Position numbers and translations under genes: made by a program. A DNA stretch of 64,000 nucleotides. Origin: Desulfobulbus elongatus DSM 2908 (GTDB lineage Bacteria; Desulfobacterota; Desulfobulbia; Desulfobulbales; Desulfobulbaceae). The DNA is taken from contig NZ_JHZB01000016.1 of the NCBI RefSeq assembly GCF_000621145.1, forward strand, positions 42,585 through 106,584, in the 5' to 3' direction. Positions 25,076-34,985 of the stretch are shown piece after piece (the first letter of the stretch is position 1; every line of letters begins with the position of its first letter). A model generated the notes under the pieces. That model saw only the letters and a program-made list of their open reading frames with translations. It did not search any database and was not told the DNA's origin.

Positions 25076-26884
25076 TCACTCGAGCCACCAAGTGTCGCGC
25101 CACTGGTCGGCGCTGTAGAAGAGGGGCGGCTTCTCGGGATGCTTGAGCTTGGCGGCATAGGCCAGGCGGTGATTGGCCAGATACCAGTTCGGCACCACAT
25201 AATAGCCATGCCACAGCACTCTGTCCAGGGCGCGGCAGGCAGTGGTCAGTTGTTCCTGGGTTTCGGCGTAGATGATGGCGTCGACCAGCGCATCCACCGC
25301 GGGATTCGCGATCCCGGCCAGATTTCTCGAGCCTTTGCGGCCAGCCGCCGCGCTCGTCCAATAGTCGCGCTGCTCGTTACCCGGCGACTGCGATTGGGCG
25401 AAGGTGGTCACCATCATGTCGTAATCGAAATTCTTGACCCTGTCGGCATACAAGGCCGGATCGATGGTCCGGTAGGTGACCTCGACACCCAGTTTGCCGA
25501 GATTGACCGCATACGGGGCGGTCACCCGCTCGAAACTCGCATCGGCGAGGAGAATCTCGAAGCGGAACCGCTCGCCCTTGCCGTTGACCAGTGCCCCCTG
25601 TTTGACGGTCCAGCCGGCCCGTTCCAGCAGCGCCTTCGCCTCCTGCATGTTGGTCCGCAGGCTGCCGGGCGGGTCGGTGGAGGGCGGGACGAGCGGTTGG
25701 GTGAAGACCTCGGCCGGCAGTTGGTCGCGGAAGGGTTCGAGCAGCTTCAGTTCATCCTCCCCGGGCAGCCCTTTTGCCGCGTAGTCCGAATTGGAGAAAT
25801 AGGAGTTGCTGCGATTGTACTGCGAGAAAAAGAGCGTCTTGTTGGTCCACTCGAAATCAAAGGCCAGTCCGAGGGCCCGGCGCACCAGCCGATCGGCGAA
25901 CAATGGCTGGCGGGTGTTGAAGACGAAGGCCTGCATGCCGGCGTTGTTCATGTGCGAGAAGACCTGCTTGACCAGCTCGCCGCTGTCGAAGCGGCGGCCG
26001 GTCAGGTCCCGGTTCCACTGCTTGGAAATGTTGACGAAGATCCAGTCGAACTCGCCGGCCTTGAAGGCCTCGAGACTGACCACCGGGTCCTTGAAATATT
26101 TCACCACAATGGTGTCGAAATTGAACATGCCCCGGCGCACCGCCAGATCCTTGGCCCAGTATTCCGGGTTCTTCCTGTAGGTGATCGATTTGCCGGGCAG
26201 CACCTCAGCCACCACATAGGGGCCGCTGCCCACGGGCACGGCCATGGCCCCCGTGCCGTCGGCGGGGTTGAAAGAATGTTCCGCATAGAACCGCTTGCTC
26301 AGGACCGGCAATTGGGTGGAGATCATGTGCAGTTCCCGGTTCGGCCGGACAAAACGAAACCGAACCGTGCGGGGACCGACGACCTCCGCCGCCTCGATGT
26401 CGTGGAAGTACATCTGGTAGAAAGGATGGGCCTGGTCGCTTTTGAGGGTGTCGAGGGAAAATTTGACATCCTCGGCCATGACCGGCGAACCGTCGGAAAA
26501 ACAGGCCTTGGCATTGAGCGTCAGGGTGACCGATTTTTTGTCCGCGGCCAGAATAATGTCTTCGGCGATCAGGCCGTATTGGGCGAACGGCTCATCCAGG
26601 CTGGGCACGGCCAGGGTCTCGAAGACATAGGACGTCAGACCATAGGGCGCCTCCCCCTTGAGGGTGAAGGGGTTCATTTTCTCGAAACCGCCGAGATCGT
26701 GCAGCACCAGGGTACCGCCGCTCTTGGCCAGGGGCGAGGTGTAGTCGAACCGTTCGAATCCCTTCGGATATTTCAGCTTGCCGTCGATGCTCACCCCGTG
26801 GGCGGCCCGGCAGACTGCCGGCAGGACGGCGAGCAGGAAGCACAACAGGACGGCGCATTGCGCCAGAGACATACGACGGGTCAT
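25076..26884 (-). CDS. YejA-like extracellular peptide-binding protein (SBP family 5)
   Basis: 602 residues with a signal peptide (MSLAQCAVLLCFLLAVLPAVCRA). Family 5 binding protein with the YejA features LKYPKGFERFDYTSP, GGTLVLHDLGGFEKMNPFTLKG, NRELHMISTQLPVLSKRFY and FNPADGTGAMAVPVGSGPY; length is like E. coli YejA (about 604). These proteins capture oligopeptides or peptide-like compounds for an ABC importer. No permease or ATPase genes (yejBEF) are adjacent, so it is an orphan, or the transporter is elsewhere. Divergent from leuC with 265 bp between. Confidence 0.88.
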   Translation of the reverse strand: MTRRMSLAQCAVLLCFLLAVLPAVCRAAHGVSIDGKLKYPKGFERFDYTSPLAKSGGTLVLHDLGGFEKMNPFTLKGEAPYGLTSYVFETLAVPSLDEPFAQYGLIAEDIILAADKKSVTLTLNAKACFSDGSPVMAEDVKFSLDTLKSDQAHPFYQMYFHDIEAAEVVGPRTVRFRFVRPNRELHMISTQLPVLSKRFYAEHSFNPADGTGAMAVPVGSGPYVVAEVLPGKSITYRKNPEYWAKDLAVRRGMFNFDTIVVKYFKDPVVSLEAFKAGEFDWIFVNISKQWNRDLTGRRFDSGELVKQVFSHMNNAGMQAFVFNTRQPLFADRLVRRALGLAFDFEWTNKTLFFSQYNRSNSYFSNSDYAAKGLPGEDELKLLEPFRDQLPAEVFTQPLVPPSTDPPGSLRTNMQEAKALLERAGWTVKQGALVNGKGERFRFEILLADASFERVTAPYAVNLGKLGVEVTYRTIDPALYADRVKNFDYDMMVTTFAQSQSPGNEQRDYWTSAAAGRKGSRNLAGIANPAVDALVDAIIYAETQEQLTTACRALDRVLWHGYYVVPNWYLANHRLAYAAKLKHPEKPPLFYSADQWRDTWWLE

Positions 26885-27149
26885 GTTCTCGCTCTCTTCA
26901 GGTTCGGGATTCGGAAAGGCACCAAGCCGCCGGACGGACGGCCGCCGGTCAACGGCAGCAGTATACGCAATCGGCTCCCATCTGTACAGATGTTCCGACC
27001 CGGCCGCACCGACCGCGGCGGCCCGGAAATAAATTGACGAACCAAGTTACCGGGTGTAATGATTCGGTTTCACCAAACTTATCGGAAAAGCCGCCGGCCG
27101 GCTTGCTTTTGTTTTTCCATATCCTGTTTTTCCGAACCGGAGTTGCACA

Positions 27150-28436
27150 ATGGGACAGACCATCACCGAAAAGATCTTCGCCGCCCATCTCAGAGACACC
27201 CCCACACCGGGCAACATGGTGCTCGACATCGACGTGATCATGTGCCACGAAATCACCACGCCCATCGCCATCATGGACCTCATGGAAAAGGGCATGGACC
27301 GGGTGTGCGATCCCAAACGGATCAAGGCGGTCATCGATCACGTCACCCCGCCCAAGGACTCCAAGACCGCCACCCAGGCCAAGATCATGCGCGACTGGGC
27401 CCGGCGCCACAACATCAAGGACTTTTTCGACATCGGCCGCAACGGCGTCTGCCACGCCCTCTTTCCGGAAAAAGGCTTCATCCGCCCCGGCAACACCGTC
27501 ATCATGGGCGATTCCCACACCTGTACCCACGGTGCCTTCGGCGCCTTTGCCGCCGGCGTCGGCACCACCGACCTGGAAGTGGGCATCCTCAAGGGCGTCT
27601 GCGCCTTCCGCGCGCCCAAGTCGCTCAAGGTGGAGGTGGTCGGCACCCTGCCCAGGGGCGTGGTGGCCAAGGACATCATCTTAAACGTCATCAAGCAGCT
27701 CACCGTCAACGGCGGCACCGACATGGTGATCGAGTTCTGCGGCCCGGTGGTCGACGCCATGAACATGGCCTCGCGCATGACCTTGTGCAACATGGCGGTC
27801 GAGGCCGGCGCCACCTCCGGCGTCTGCCAGCCCGACTTGGTCACCGCCCAATATCTGTGGCCGTTCATCAAGGACGAGTACGCGAGCCCGGAAGCGGCCG
27901 CCGAGTCGTTCGCCACCTGGCGTTCCGACGCCGACGCCCGCTACGAGCGGGTGCTGACCGTCGATGTCGCCAACCTGGCGCCGCAGGTCACCTTCGGCTA
28001 CAGACCGGACAACGTCAAGGACATCACCGAGATGGAGGGAACCCGGATCGATCAGATCTACATCGGCTCCTGCACCAACGGCCGCATCGAGGACCTCCGC
28101 GAGGCCGCCGCCATCCTTCGCGGCAAAACCATCGCCGACTCGGTCCGCGGCATCCTGGCGCCGGCCACCCCGGCCATTTACTCCCAGGCCCTTAAGGAAG
28201 GACTGATTAAAATCTTTATGGACAGCGGCTTCTGCGTGTCGAATCCCACCTGCGGCGCCTGTCTGGGGATGAGCAACGGCGTTCTGGCCGACGGCGAGGT
28301 CTGCGCCTCGACCACCAACCGCAATTTCAATGGCCGCATGGGCAAGGGCGGCATGGTCCACCTGATGAGTCCGGCCAGCGCGGCGGCGGCGGCCATCACC
28401 GGCGCCATCACCGATCCCCGCCGTTTTCTGGCCTGA
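27150..28436 (+). CDS. leuC: 3-isopropylmalate dehydratase large subunit (LeuC type 2/homoaconitase-like)
   Basis: 428 residues, the short (archaeal/HacA-like) LeuC class rather than the ~466-residue enterobacterial type. Aconitase-fold with MGDSHTCTHGAFGAFAAGVGTTD and the [4Fe-4S] ligands Cys308 (IGSCTNGR), Cys368 and Cys371 (NPTCGACLGM). It isomerises 2- to 3-isopropylmalate in leucine synthesis, but members of this class can also act on homoaconitate or dimethylmalate-type substrates. leuD follows 32 bp downstream. No leuA or leuB is present in the window. Confidence 0.9.
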   Translation: MGQTITEKIFAAHLRDTPTPGNMVLDIDVIMCHEITTPIAIMDLMEKGMDRVCDPKRIKAVIDHVTPPKDSKTATQAKIMRDWARRHNIKDFFDIGRNGVCHALFPEKGFIRPGNTVIMGDSHTCTHGAFGAFAAGVGTTDLEVGILKGVCAFRAPKSLKVEVVGTLPRGVVAKDIILNVIKQLTVNGGTDMVIEFCGPVVDAMNMASRMTLCNMAVEAGATSGVCQPDLVTAQYLWPFIKDEYASPEAAAESFATWRSDADARYERVLTVDVANLAPQVTFGYRPDNVKDITEMEGTRIDQIYIGSCTNGRIEDLREAAAILRGKTIADSVRGILAPATPAIYSQALKEGLIKIFMDSGFCVSNPTCGACLGMSNGVLADGEVCASTTNRNFNGRMGKGGMVHLMSPASAAAAAITGAITDPRRFLA

Positions 28437-28468
28437 ATGCGACCCGAACCCGAAAGAGGACTCGACCT

Positions 28469-28996
28469 ATGAAACAGTTTGGCGGCCCCGCGGCCTTCAT
28501 CGATAGAAACGACATCAACACCGATGAAATCATTCCGGCCAAATATCTGACCGAAATCACCAAGAAGGCCCTGGCGCCGCATCTGCTGGAGGACCTGTAC
28601 CTGGAAGGGCAGAAATTCGATCCGCACTCCCCGGAGATGCAGGAGGCCAGGGTGCTGGTCACCCGCTCCAACTTCGGCTGCGGATCCTCCCGCGAGCACG
28701 CGGTCTGGGCGTTGGAGGTCAACGACATCAACGTGGTCGTCGGCGAGAGCTTTGCCCGGATCTTCCGCCAGAACATGTTCAACTGCGGCATCCTGGCCGT
28801 GGAACTGAGCAAGGAAGACCTCGACCGCCTTTTTGTCCTCAAGGGCCGGGTGACGGTGGCGGTGGACCTGGAGAGGGAAAAGCTGACCGCCTCCAGCGGC
28901 GACACCACCCTGACCTGCTCCTTCAGCCTCAATCCCTTCGACAAAAAGCTGATCGGCGCCGGCGGCTGGCTGGCGTTCGCGGATGCCAATTATTGA
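28469..28996 (+). CDS. leuD: 3-isopropylmalate dehydratase small subunit
   Basis: 175 residues, matching the short LeuD class. Swivelling domain with DINTDEIIPAKYL near the N-terminus and the substrate-recognition loop SNFGCGSSREHAVWAL, then GESFARIFRQNMFNCGI. Forms the heterodimer with LeuC. Its short YLT-type loop region decides substrate in this family; the context (aminotransferase three genes on) allows isopropylmalate or homoaconitate use. Confidence 0.9.
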   Translation: MKQFGGPAAFIDRNDINTDEIIPAKYLTEITKKALAPHLLEDLYLEGQKFDPHSPEMQEARVLVTRSNFGCGSSREHAVWALEVNDINVVVGESFARIFRQNMFNCGILAVELSKEDLDRLFVLKGRVTVAVDLEREKLTASSGDTTLTCSFSLNPFDKKLIGAGGWLAFADANY

Positions 28997-29048
28997 GTCG
29001 TTCTGATTGCTGCGGGTGCGACAGCGCGCCCGCCCGCCAACAACACAG

Positions 29049-29453
29049 ATGAATCCCGCAATCGCCGCTCATATCCGTCAGGACCCCTTCGCCAACTGGC
29101 TCGGCGCCACCATTGAGGTTATCGAACCGGGCTACAGCCGGGTCTCGCTGACGGTGACCGAATCGATGCTCAACTTCCATTTCATGACCCACGGCGGTCT
29201 GGTGTTCGCTCTGGGCGACATCGCCTTTGCCGGGGCCAGCAACTCCCACGGCCAGACCGCCCTGGCCCTCAACGTGGCCATCAGCTTTCTCCGGCCCACC
29301 GGCGTGGGCGATCACTTGGTGGCCGAGGCCAAGGAGGTGCAACTCGGTGGTACCACCGCCCTGTACGACATCATGGTCACCGAACGGAGCAGCCAGAAAC
29401 TGATCGCCAAGAGCCAGGCCACGGTGTACCGTAAAAAAGAATTTTTCGTGTAG
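29049..29453 (+). CDS. PaaI-type acyl-CoA thioesterase
   Basis: 134 residues from ATG 29049; an upstream TTG (29007) would add a non-family leader. Single hotdog domain with the PaaI features NFHFMTHGGLVFALGDIAFAGASN, where the Asp in ALGD is the expected catalytic position, and VAISFLRPTGVGDHLVAEA. Such enzymes release CoA from (hydroxy)phenylacetyl-CoA or other dead-end acyl-CoAs. It sits between leuD and an aminotransferase gene, all in one direction, perhaps freeing CoA in amino or keto acid turnover. Confidence 0.85.
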   Translation: MNPAIAAHIRQDPFANWLGATIEVIEPGYSRVSLTVTESMLNFHFMTHGGLVFALGDIAFAGASNSHGQTALALNVAISFLRPTGVGDHLVAEAKEVQLGGTTALYDIMVTERSSQKLIAKSQATVYRKKEFFV

Positions 29454-29543
29454 GCGGAACCTCCCGCTCACCGCACAGCGCCCGCCGCCCGTTCATTTTC
29501 GTCCATTCCATGCAAGCGACCGTTCTTCCCGGCAGGAGATCCC

Positions 29544-30722
29544 ATGGAAAACGCCTTTTCCGACCGCATCACCGATGTTCCCAAGTCCTTTATCCGGGAA
29601 ATCCTCAAGGTCACCATCGACCATTCGATCATCTCCTTCGCCGGCGGTCTGCCCAACCGCCAGTTCTTCCCGGTCAAGGGGTTGCAGAAGGCGGCCAACG
29701 ACGTCTTTGACGAGGCCGGCAGCGAGATCCTCCAGTATGCCAACTCCGAGGGCTATCTCGGCCTGCGCCGGTTCATCGCCGACCGATACCGGCAGCAGGA
29801 AGGGCTCGACATTCCGGTGGAAGACATCCTCATCACCACCGGCTCGCAGCAGGGGCTCGATCTGCTGGGCAAGACCTTCCTCAACGAGGGCGATGACCTG
29901 ATCATCGAGGAACCGGGCTATCTCGGTGCCATCCAGGCCTTTTCCCTCTACCGGCCCCGTTTTCACCCGGTGCCGGTGCGCGAGGGCGGCATGGACACCG
30001 CCACCCTTGCCCGGGTCCTGCAGGAGCGCCATCCGAAACTCCTGTACACGGTCACCAATTTCCAGAACCCGAGCGGCATCAGTTATACCGATGAGAATCG
30101 GCGATCCGTGGCCCACCTGATCCAGGGGCACTCCTGCCTGGTCATCCAGGACGATCCCTACGGCGATCTGCGTTTTTCCGGCAGCCGCAGGATCTCCTTC
30201 AAGAAACTGCTGCCGGACAACACCGTCCTGCTCGGCTCCTTTTCCAAGACCGTGGCACCGGCCCTGCGTCTGGGCTGGCTGGTGGCCCAGCCGCACATCA
30301 TGGAAAAAGTGATCGTCGCCAAGCAGGCCGCCGACCTGCACACCGATTACTTCGCCCAGCGCGTCCTCCACCGGTTCCTGCGCGACAACGATATCGACGC
30401 CCATATCGCCACCATCGTCCGCCAGTACGGCAAGCAGAAAGAGGCGATGGTTGGCGCGATCAGGGAGTTTTTTCCGACCGGGGTGCACTCCACCAATCCC
30501 GACGGCGGCATGTTCCTGTGGGTGACCCTGCCGGAGGGGATGTCGTCGTTGCGCCTGTTCGAAGCGGCCATCGCCCAAAAGGTCGCCTTTGTGCCGGGCA
30601 CGCCCTTCTACGTCGACCGCAAGGATACCAACACTTTACGGCTCAACTTCTCCTGTTCCGACGAACCGACCATTGTCGAGGGAATCAGGCGGTTGGGCGA
30701 TTCCATCAAAAAACTTCTCTAA
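29544..30722 (+). CDS. PLP-dependent class I aminotransferase (2-aminoadipate/branched-chain type)
   Basis: 392 residues with an AGGAG ribosome site. Fold type I aminotransferase: ISFAGGLPNRQFFPV near the start, YANSEGYLGLRRFIADRY, TTGSQQGLDLLGKTFLNEGD, TVTNFQNPSGI, PLP Lys235 in GSFSKTVAPALRLGW, and the C-terminal Arg in TLRLNFSC. This is the group containing LysN-like 2-aminoadipate and aromatic/branched-chain aminotransferases. There is no N-terminal GntR helix-turn-helix, so it is not a MocR regulator. With leuCD it may serve the last steps of leucine or an aminoadipate-like route. Confidence 0.88.
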   Translation: MENAFSDRITDVPKSFIREILKVTIDHSIISFAGGLPNRQFFPVKGLQKAANDVFDEAGSEILQYANSEGYLGLRRFIADRYRQQEGLDIPVEDILITTGSQQGLDLLGKTFLNEGDDLIIEEPGYLGAIQAFSLYRPRFHPVPVREGGMDTATLARVLQERHPKLLYTVTNFQNPSGISYTDENRRSVAHLIQGHSCLVIQDDPYGDLRFSGSRRISFKKLLPDNTVLLGSFSKTVAPALRLGWLVAQPHIMEKVIVAKQAADLHTDYFAQRVLHRFLRDNDIDAHIATIVRQYGKQKEAMVGAIREFFPTGVHSTNPDGGMFLWVTLPEGMSSLRLFEAAIAQKVAFVPGTPFYVDRKDTNTLRLNFSCSDEPTIVEGIRRLGDSIKKLL

Positions 30723-30738
30723 CGAAAGGAGGAAACCA

Positions 30739-31074
30739 ATGCATTCAGCAAAAACAAGCATCCGCGTTCTGTTGGGCCTGGCCCTGTGCCTGTTCGTGCT
30801 CGGTGGCTGTTCGGGCGACCAGGGGAAGAAGGAGGAGAAGAAAACGGTGACGACCCAGGAGCAGCTGGGAAAGGATGCCGCCAAGGCTGTCGAGAAACCG
30901 CTGGACGAGGCCAAGAAGGCTGCCGAGGCTGTCGGCGCCAAGGTCGAGGAAGCGAAGCAGGCTGCCGAAGCCAAGGTTGAGGACGCCCAGCAGATAGGCA
31001 AAGAAGCCGCCCAGGAAGCCGAAAAAGCGATCTCGCAGCCGGTGCAGGAGAAGAAAAAGCTGGAAGGGTGCTGA
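30739..31074 (+). CDS. Small Ala/Lys/Glu-rich lipoprotein
   Basis: 111 residues; ATG preceded by AAAGGAGG. Lipoprotein signal peptide ending in lipobox VLGGC, so the mature protein is lipid-anchored at Cys near residue 26. The rest is a long amphipathic helix built from repeats like AKKAAEAVGAKVEEAKQAAEA, similar in composition to LEA or Lpp-like coiled-coil proteins, and ends in a Cys after KKLEG. I do not recognise a named family; a periplasmic stress or envelope-spacing role is a guess. It follows the aminotransferase by 16 bp and may be co-transcribed. Confidence 0.75.
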   Translation: MHSAKTSIRVLLGLALCLFVLGGCSGDQGKKEEKKTVTTQEQLGKDAAKAVEKPLDEAKKAAEAVGAKVEEAKQAAEAKVEDAQQIGKEAAQEAEKAISQPVQEKKKLEGC

Positions 31075-31078
31075 AAGC

Positions 31079-31093
31079 GGGGCTGCCGGCCCC
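31079..31093 (+). terminator. Weak hairpin after the lipoprotein gene
   Basis: GGGGC/GCCCC with a 5-nt loop, followed by a pyrimidine-rich tract (TCTTTCCCTCTT). Between convergent genes 73 bp apart; possible weak terminator. Confidence 0.35.
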
Positions 31094-31147
31094 TCTTTCC
31101 CTCTTGGGCACGTCCGGTGAGCAGCACCGCGCCGTGCTTGACCGTCT

Positions 31148-32089
31148 TTACAGTGCCACCGCCGCCAGGGCCTTGACCGCCTCTTCCTGTTCGGGGGTCA
31201 GGGTCCTGGGAATGCGGACCGCGATCCTGACCAGCAAATCTCCCCGGTGACCGATGGGGCCCGCAGGCAGGCCGTGTCCCTTGATCCGGAGCTTGGCCTC
31301 CTGCTGCACCCCTGGCGGCACCTTGACGTTGAACTTCTTGCCGTCCAGCGTAGTCACCTCCAGGGTGGTGCCCAGGCACGCCTCGCTGAAGGGAATGCGG
31401 TGCTCGACCACCAGATCGTCCTCCACCCGCTGGAAGACCGGGTGCGGTTCGACCTGCACCCTCAGGTACAGATCGCCGGCCGGGCCGCCCGAGGATGAAG
31501 GCGCGCCTTTACCGCTCAAACGCAGCCGCTTGCCGTCCTCGATGCCCTTGGGGATTTTCACCGACACGTTCTGCGTCTGCCCGTTCTGGCGCAGGCTGAT
31601 GGTCTTTTCCGTGCCATGGAGCACCTCTTCCAGGGTAACGCTCATCTCGTAGGTCAGATCGCCGCCCTTCACCGGCTGCGGGCCGCAGCCGCCACCGCAG
31701 CCGCCCCGCATGCCCGCCTGACTGAAAATATTGTCAAATGGGGAACTACCGCCGCTGCGGAAGCCGCTGGCGTTGAAGGTGGTGCCGCTGCGGAAGCCGC
31801 CACCGAAACCGAACTGGCGCAGGATGTCGTTGAGATCGAAATTACGGAAAATATCTTCCTGGGAATAGCGCTGCCGGAAACCGGTCGAACCGAAGGTGTC
31901 ATACTGCTGCCGCTTTTCCGGATCGGACAGGACCGCGTAGGCCTCGCTGATCTCCTTGAACTTCTCCTCGGCCTTCTTGTCGCCTGGATTCTTGTCCGGG
32001 TGATATTTCAGGGCCAGTTTGCGGTAGGCTTTCTTGATCTCGTCGGCGGTGGCGGTCTTGGCGACACCGAGAATCTGGTAATACTCCAT
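31148..32089 (-). CDS. cbpA: DnaJ/CbpA-type co-chaperone
   Basis: 313 residues. N-terminal J domain with HPD at 30-32 and helix [12 protein letters not shown]; Gly/Phe-rich linker ([11 protein letters not shown]...); then a short Cys/Gly cluster [10 protein letters not shown] instead of the four-repeat DnaJ zinc domain; two C-terminal beta domains ([46 protein letters not shown]). It stimulates Hsp70 ATPase and binds unfolded protein. Absence of the full zinc domain makes it CbpA-like rather than DnaJ. Confidence 0.88.
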   Translation of the reverse strand: MEYYQILGVAKTATADEIKKAYRKLALKYHPDKNPGDKKAEEKFKEISEAYAVLSDPEKRQQYDTFGSTGFRQRYSQEDIFRNFDLNDILRQFGFGGGFRSGTTFNASGFRSGGSSPFDNIFSQAGMRGGCGGGCGPQPVKGGDLTYEMSVTLEEVLHGTEKTISLRQNGQTQNVSVKIPKGIEDGKRLRLSGKGAPSSSGGPAGDLYLRVQVEPHPVFQRVEDDLVVEHRIPFSEACLGTTLEVTTLDGKKFNVKVPPGVQQEAKLRIKGHGLPAGPIGHRGDLLVRIAVRIPRTLTPEQEEAVKALAAVAL

Positions 32090-32191
32090 GGTGCGGTGAC
32101 TGAAGTGTAAGAGGTTGCTGGAAAGACGGGTACCGGTGGGAGGTATTATAAGCGCAAAGCGGATATTGTCTATCCGCCCGGCCGGCGGAAT

Positions 32192-33526
32192 TCATTTTTC
32201 CGCCACCGGCCGCAGCAGGTGGCGGGCGGTTTGTCCGCCGGCATCCGGCGGGCGGGTTCCGTGCAGGCGCACAAGCCGCGCAAGGATGGCCGCCCGATTG
32301 TGGGCCGGTTGGTTGAGCAGGATGACAAAGGCCCGGCCGTCGGGCAGATAGCCGGCCAGATTGGCGACCCCGGTGAGGGTGCCGGTCTTGACCGCCACAC
32401 CGCGCTCCTCGTTGAGCAGGTCGATGTGGGGCCGGAAACAGGCCAGCAGTCGGAGCATGGCGCGGACCGTTACCCGATTGTCCCGCGACAGGCCGGCCCC
32501 CTCGACCTGGACGATGGCCGTAGCGGCCTCGTTGCCCAGCTGCCGCGCCAGTTGTCGGTGCACCGCCTCGCGGGCCTTGGCCCAGGTGGCCGGATAGCCG
32601 AACTCTTTGGCGCCACAGGCGAGAAACAGGAGATTGGCCATGAAATTCGAGGAGTGGTGCAGGGTTGCGCGGCTGATCCCGGCCAGGGTCTGGCTGCTCT
32701 CGTGGATATGGACGAGGCGGGCCGTGGCCGGCACCGGCCGAATGCCGCCAAAAGCGGCCACAGCCACGCCCTGCCGTGCCAGCACCGCCCGCAAGAGTTC
32801 GCCGGCGTAGCGGGCCATGCGGGCCTCGGCGTCGCACCCTTTCGCGCAAATGTTCATCCGCCACGAACCGGCAGGCCGCCCCTGGCCCAGCTCCCGCATG
32901 ATCGGCAGAACGGGCGTCTGGGATTCACCCGAGGCAATCCGGCCCGTCTTCTCCTTGATGAAAGGCACCGCATTGAAGTTGACCGACAGCGGCCCCACCG
33001 GGGCATCGTAGGGATTGTCGCTATCTTCCCGACCGGGCACCTGATGCTCCAGGGCAAAGGCAGTGGTGTCGATGAACAGCGTCTCTATCCGCCGCACGCC
33101 CTTCTGCCGCAGCTCGCCGGACAGCGCGGCGATTTCCTCGGAAACGAGGGTGGGATCGCCGAATCCCCTGACAAACAGGTTGTCGCGATCGTCGAGGAAG
33201 AACTCGGTGCGGAAACGGTAATCCGGCCCGAGGATGGCCAGGGCCGCCGAGACCGTGGCGATCTTGAGCACGCTGGCCGGAATCAGGGGTTGGTCGGGAT
33301 TGCAGGCATCGACGATCCGGCCGTCGCCATCGGCGACACCGTAGGCGCCGTTCGGGGCCAGGTCGATGATGGTGCGGCAGGCGGCAGCAAGACCGGCCTG
33401 CCGCCCGCAGACAACCAAGAGCGGCACCAGCACGGCAACGAGAAGCAACGGACTTGCCGCCCGCCGTCGCCCTGCTTGCGCCACTGTCGCCTCAACCGAT
33501 CTTGGGCAAACGGGCCAGCGAGGCAT
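32192..33526 (-). CDS. dacB: D-alanyl-D-alanine carboxypeptidase/endopeptidase (PBP4, DacB, S13 family)
   Basis: 444 residues. Signal-anchor or signal peptide ([16 protein letters not shown]) after an unusually long Arg-rich start; active-site SxxK is S85-V-L-K88, followed by SSN (HHSSNFM) and KTG (AVKTGTLTG), all three S13 motifs. It trims peptidoglycan cross-links in the periplasm. The ATG at 33526 has an AGGAG site and overlaps the end of trpB by 35 bp; a GTG at 33481 with GAGG upstream would remove the overlap and give a more usual signal peptide. Confidence 0.88.
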   Translation of the reverse strand: MPRWPVCPRSVEATVAQAGRRRAASPLLLVAVLVPLLVVCGRQAGLAAACRTIIDLAPNGAYGVADGDGRIVDACNPDQPLIPASVLKIATVSAALAILGPDYRFRTEFFLDDRDNLFVRGFGDPTLVSEEIAALSGELRQKGVRRIETLFIDTTAFALEHQVPGREDSDNPYDAPVGPLSVNFNAVPFIKEKTGRIASGESQTPVLPIMRELGQGRPAGSWRMNICAKGCDAEARMARYAGELLRAVLARQGVAVAAFGGIRPVPATARLVHIHESSQTLAGISRATLHHSSNFMANLLFLACGAKEFGYPATWAKAREAVHRQLARQLGNEAATAIVQVEGAGLSRDNRVTVRAMLRLLACFRPHIDLLNEERGVAVKTGTLTGVANLAGYLPDGRAFVILLNQPAHNRAAILARLVRLHGTRPPDAGGQTARHLLRPVAEK

Positions 33527-34835
33527 CTATCTGCTCCTGCGGATAGCTGTAATCGCTGAGTTTGCCGTTTAAGTAGTTGTCGTAGGCCGCCATGTCGATC
33601 AGGCCATGGCCGGAGAAGTTGAACAGAATGGTCTTGGGCTCGTTCGGGTCCTTCATGGCCTCGATGATGGCCCCGCGGATGGCGTGAGTGGTTTCCGGAG
33701 CCGGGATGATTCCCTCGGTCTTGGCAAAGAGGATGCCGGCCTCGAAGCATTCCATCTGGTGGACCGCCTTGGGGGTGATGATGCCGTCGCGCACCAGGGC
33801 CGAGATGACCGGCGCCATGCCGTGATAGCGCAGGCCGCCGGCATGGATGCCGGGCGGCACGAAATCGTGGCCCAGGGTGTACATGTAGAGCAGCGGAGTC
33901 ATCATGGCCACGTCGCCGGAATCGTAGGCCAGCTTGCCGCCGGTCATCGACGGGCAGGAGGCCGGCTCGTAGCCGATGAACTCGATCTTCTTCCCGTCGA
34001 GATAATCGGGGACAAAGGGGGCGATCAGGCCGGCAAAGTTGGAGCCGCCGCCGCAGCAGCCGATGATCACGTCCGGATACTCGCCGGCGATCTCCATCTG
34101 CTTCTTAGCTTCCAGGCCGATGACCGACTGGTGCAGGACCACGTGGTTGAGCACCGAGCCCAGGGCGTAGTTGGTGTCGTCGTGGGTGGCGGCATCCTCC
34201 AGGGCCTCGGAGATGGCGATGCCCAGCGAGCCGGGGGTGTCGGGGTCCCTGGCCAGGATGGCGCGGCCGGTGTTGGTGTCCGGGCTGGGGCTGGCCGACA
34301 CCTGGGCGCCGAAGGTCTGCATGATGAACTTGCGGTAGGGCTTCTGGTCGTAGGAGACCCGCACCATGTACACCTTGCACTCCAGACCGAACTTGGAGGT
34401 GGCCAGCGACAGGGCCGAACCCCACTGGCCGGCGCCGGTCTCGGTAGCCAGCCGCTTGATGCCTTCCCGCTTGTTGTAGTAGGCCTGGGGCACGGCGGAG
34501 TTGGGCTTGTGGCTGCCCACCGGCGAGACGCCCTCGTTCTTGAAGAAGATCTTCGCCTTGGTGCCCAGGGCCTCCTCCAGCTTGGTGGCCCGCACCAGGG
34601 GCGAGGGCCGCCAGATCTTGTAAATCTCTTGGACTTCCTGCGGAATCTCGACAAACCGTTCCTGGCTCATCTCCTGCTCCAGCAGGGCCATGGGAAAAAC
34701 GGCGGCCAGCTTTTCCGGTCCCATGGGCTGCAGGGTCTCCGGGTCAAGCGGTGGCTGGAGCCCGCCTGGAATATCGGGCACCACGTTATACCAACTGGTC
34801 GGCATCTCATCTTCGCGCAGAACGATTTTTTTCAT
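33492..34835 (-). CDS. trpB: Tryptophan synthase beta chain, TrpB2 type
   Basis: 447 residues from ATG 34833-34835 with an AAGGAGA ribosome site; upstream codons are not family-like. This is the long TrpB2 class (about 430-450 residues): [21 protein letters not shown] at the N-terminus, [19 protein letters not shown] Lys110 in VGSHKPNSA, glycine loop [12 protein letters not shown] and [10 protein letters not shown]. It joins indole and serine to tryptophan, often without TrpA; some members use phosphoserine. No other trp genes are adjacent. Confidence 0.92.
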   Translation of the reverse strand: MKKIVLREDEMPTSWYNVVPDIPGGLQPPLDPETLQPMGPEKLAAVFPMALLEQEMSQERFVEIPQEVQEIYKIWRPSPLVRATKLEEALGTKAKIFFKNEGVSPVGSHKPNSAVPQAYYNKREGIKRLATETGAGQWGSALSLATSKFGLECKVYMVRVSYDQKPYRKFIMQTFGAQVSASPSPDTNTGRAILARDPDTPGSLGIAISEALEDAATHDDTNYALGSVLNHVVLHQSVIGLEAKKQMEIAGEYPDVIIGCCGGGSNFAGLIAPFVPDYLDGKKIEFIGYEPASCPSMTGGKLAYDSGDVAMMTPLLYMYTLGHDFVPPGIHAGGLRYHGMAPVISALVRDGIITPKAVHQMECFEAGILFAKTEGIIPAPETTHAIRGAIIEAMKDPNEPKTILFNFSGHGLIDMAAYDNYLNGKLSDYSYPQEQIDASLARLPKIG

Positions 34836-34985
34836 GTTTTCTCCTTGTTCATCGGAAAGCTGCCGGCAAACCGGGAATTTCCTCCTCGCCACGGTCTGCC
34901 CGCCAGCGTCATGGCGGTCGCGGGCCGGCACATCGCGCGCCGGGTGCAATGAATCGGCTTTATCTACAGTACTCGGGCAAAATTC

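Noticed and set aside
24968..27037. 689-codon open frame on the plus strand over the yejA-like gene
   Set aside because: Antisense shadow, no ribosome site, no recognisable motif; the minus-strand gene has a signal peptide and family motifs.
29544..30722. MocR/GntR-type regulator with aminotransferase domain
   Set aside because: No N-terminal winged helix; the protein starts directly with the aminotransferase domain.
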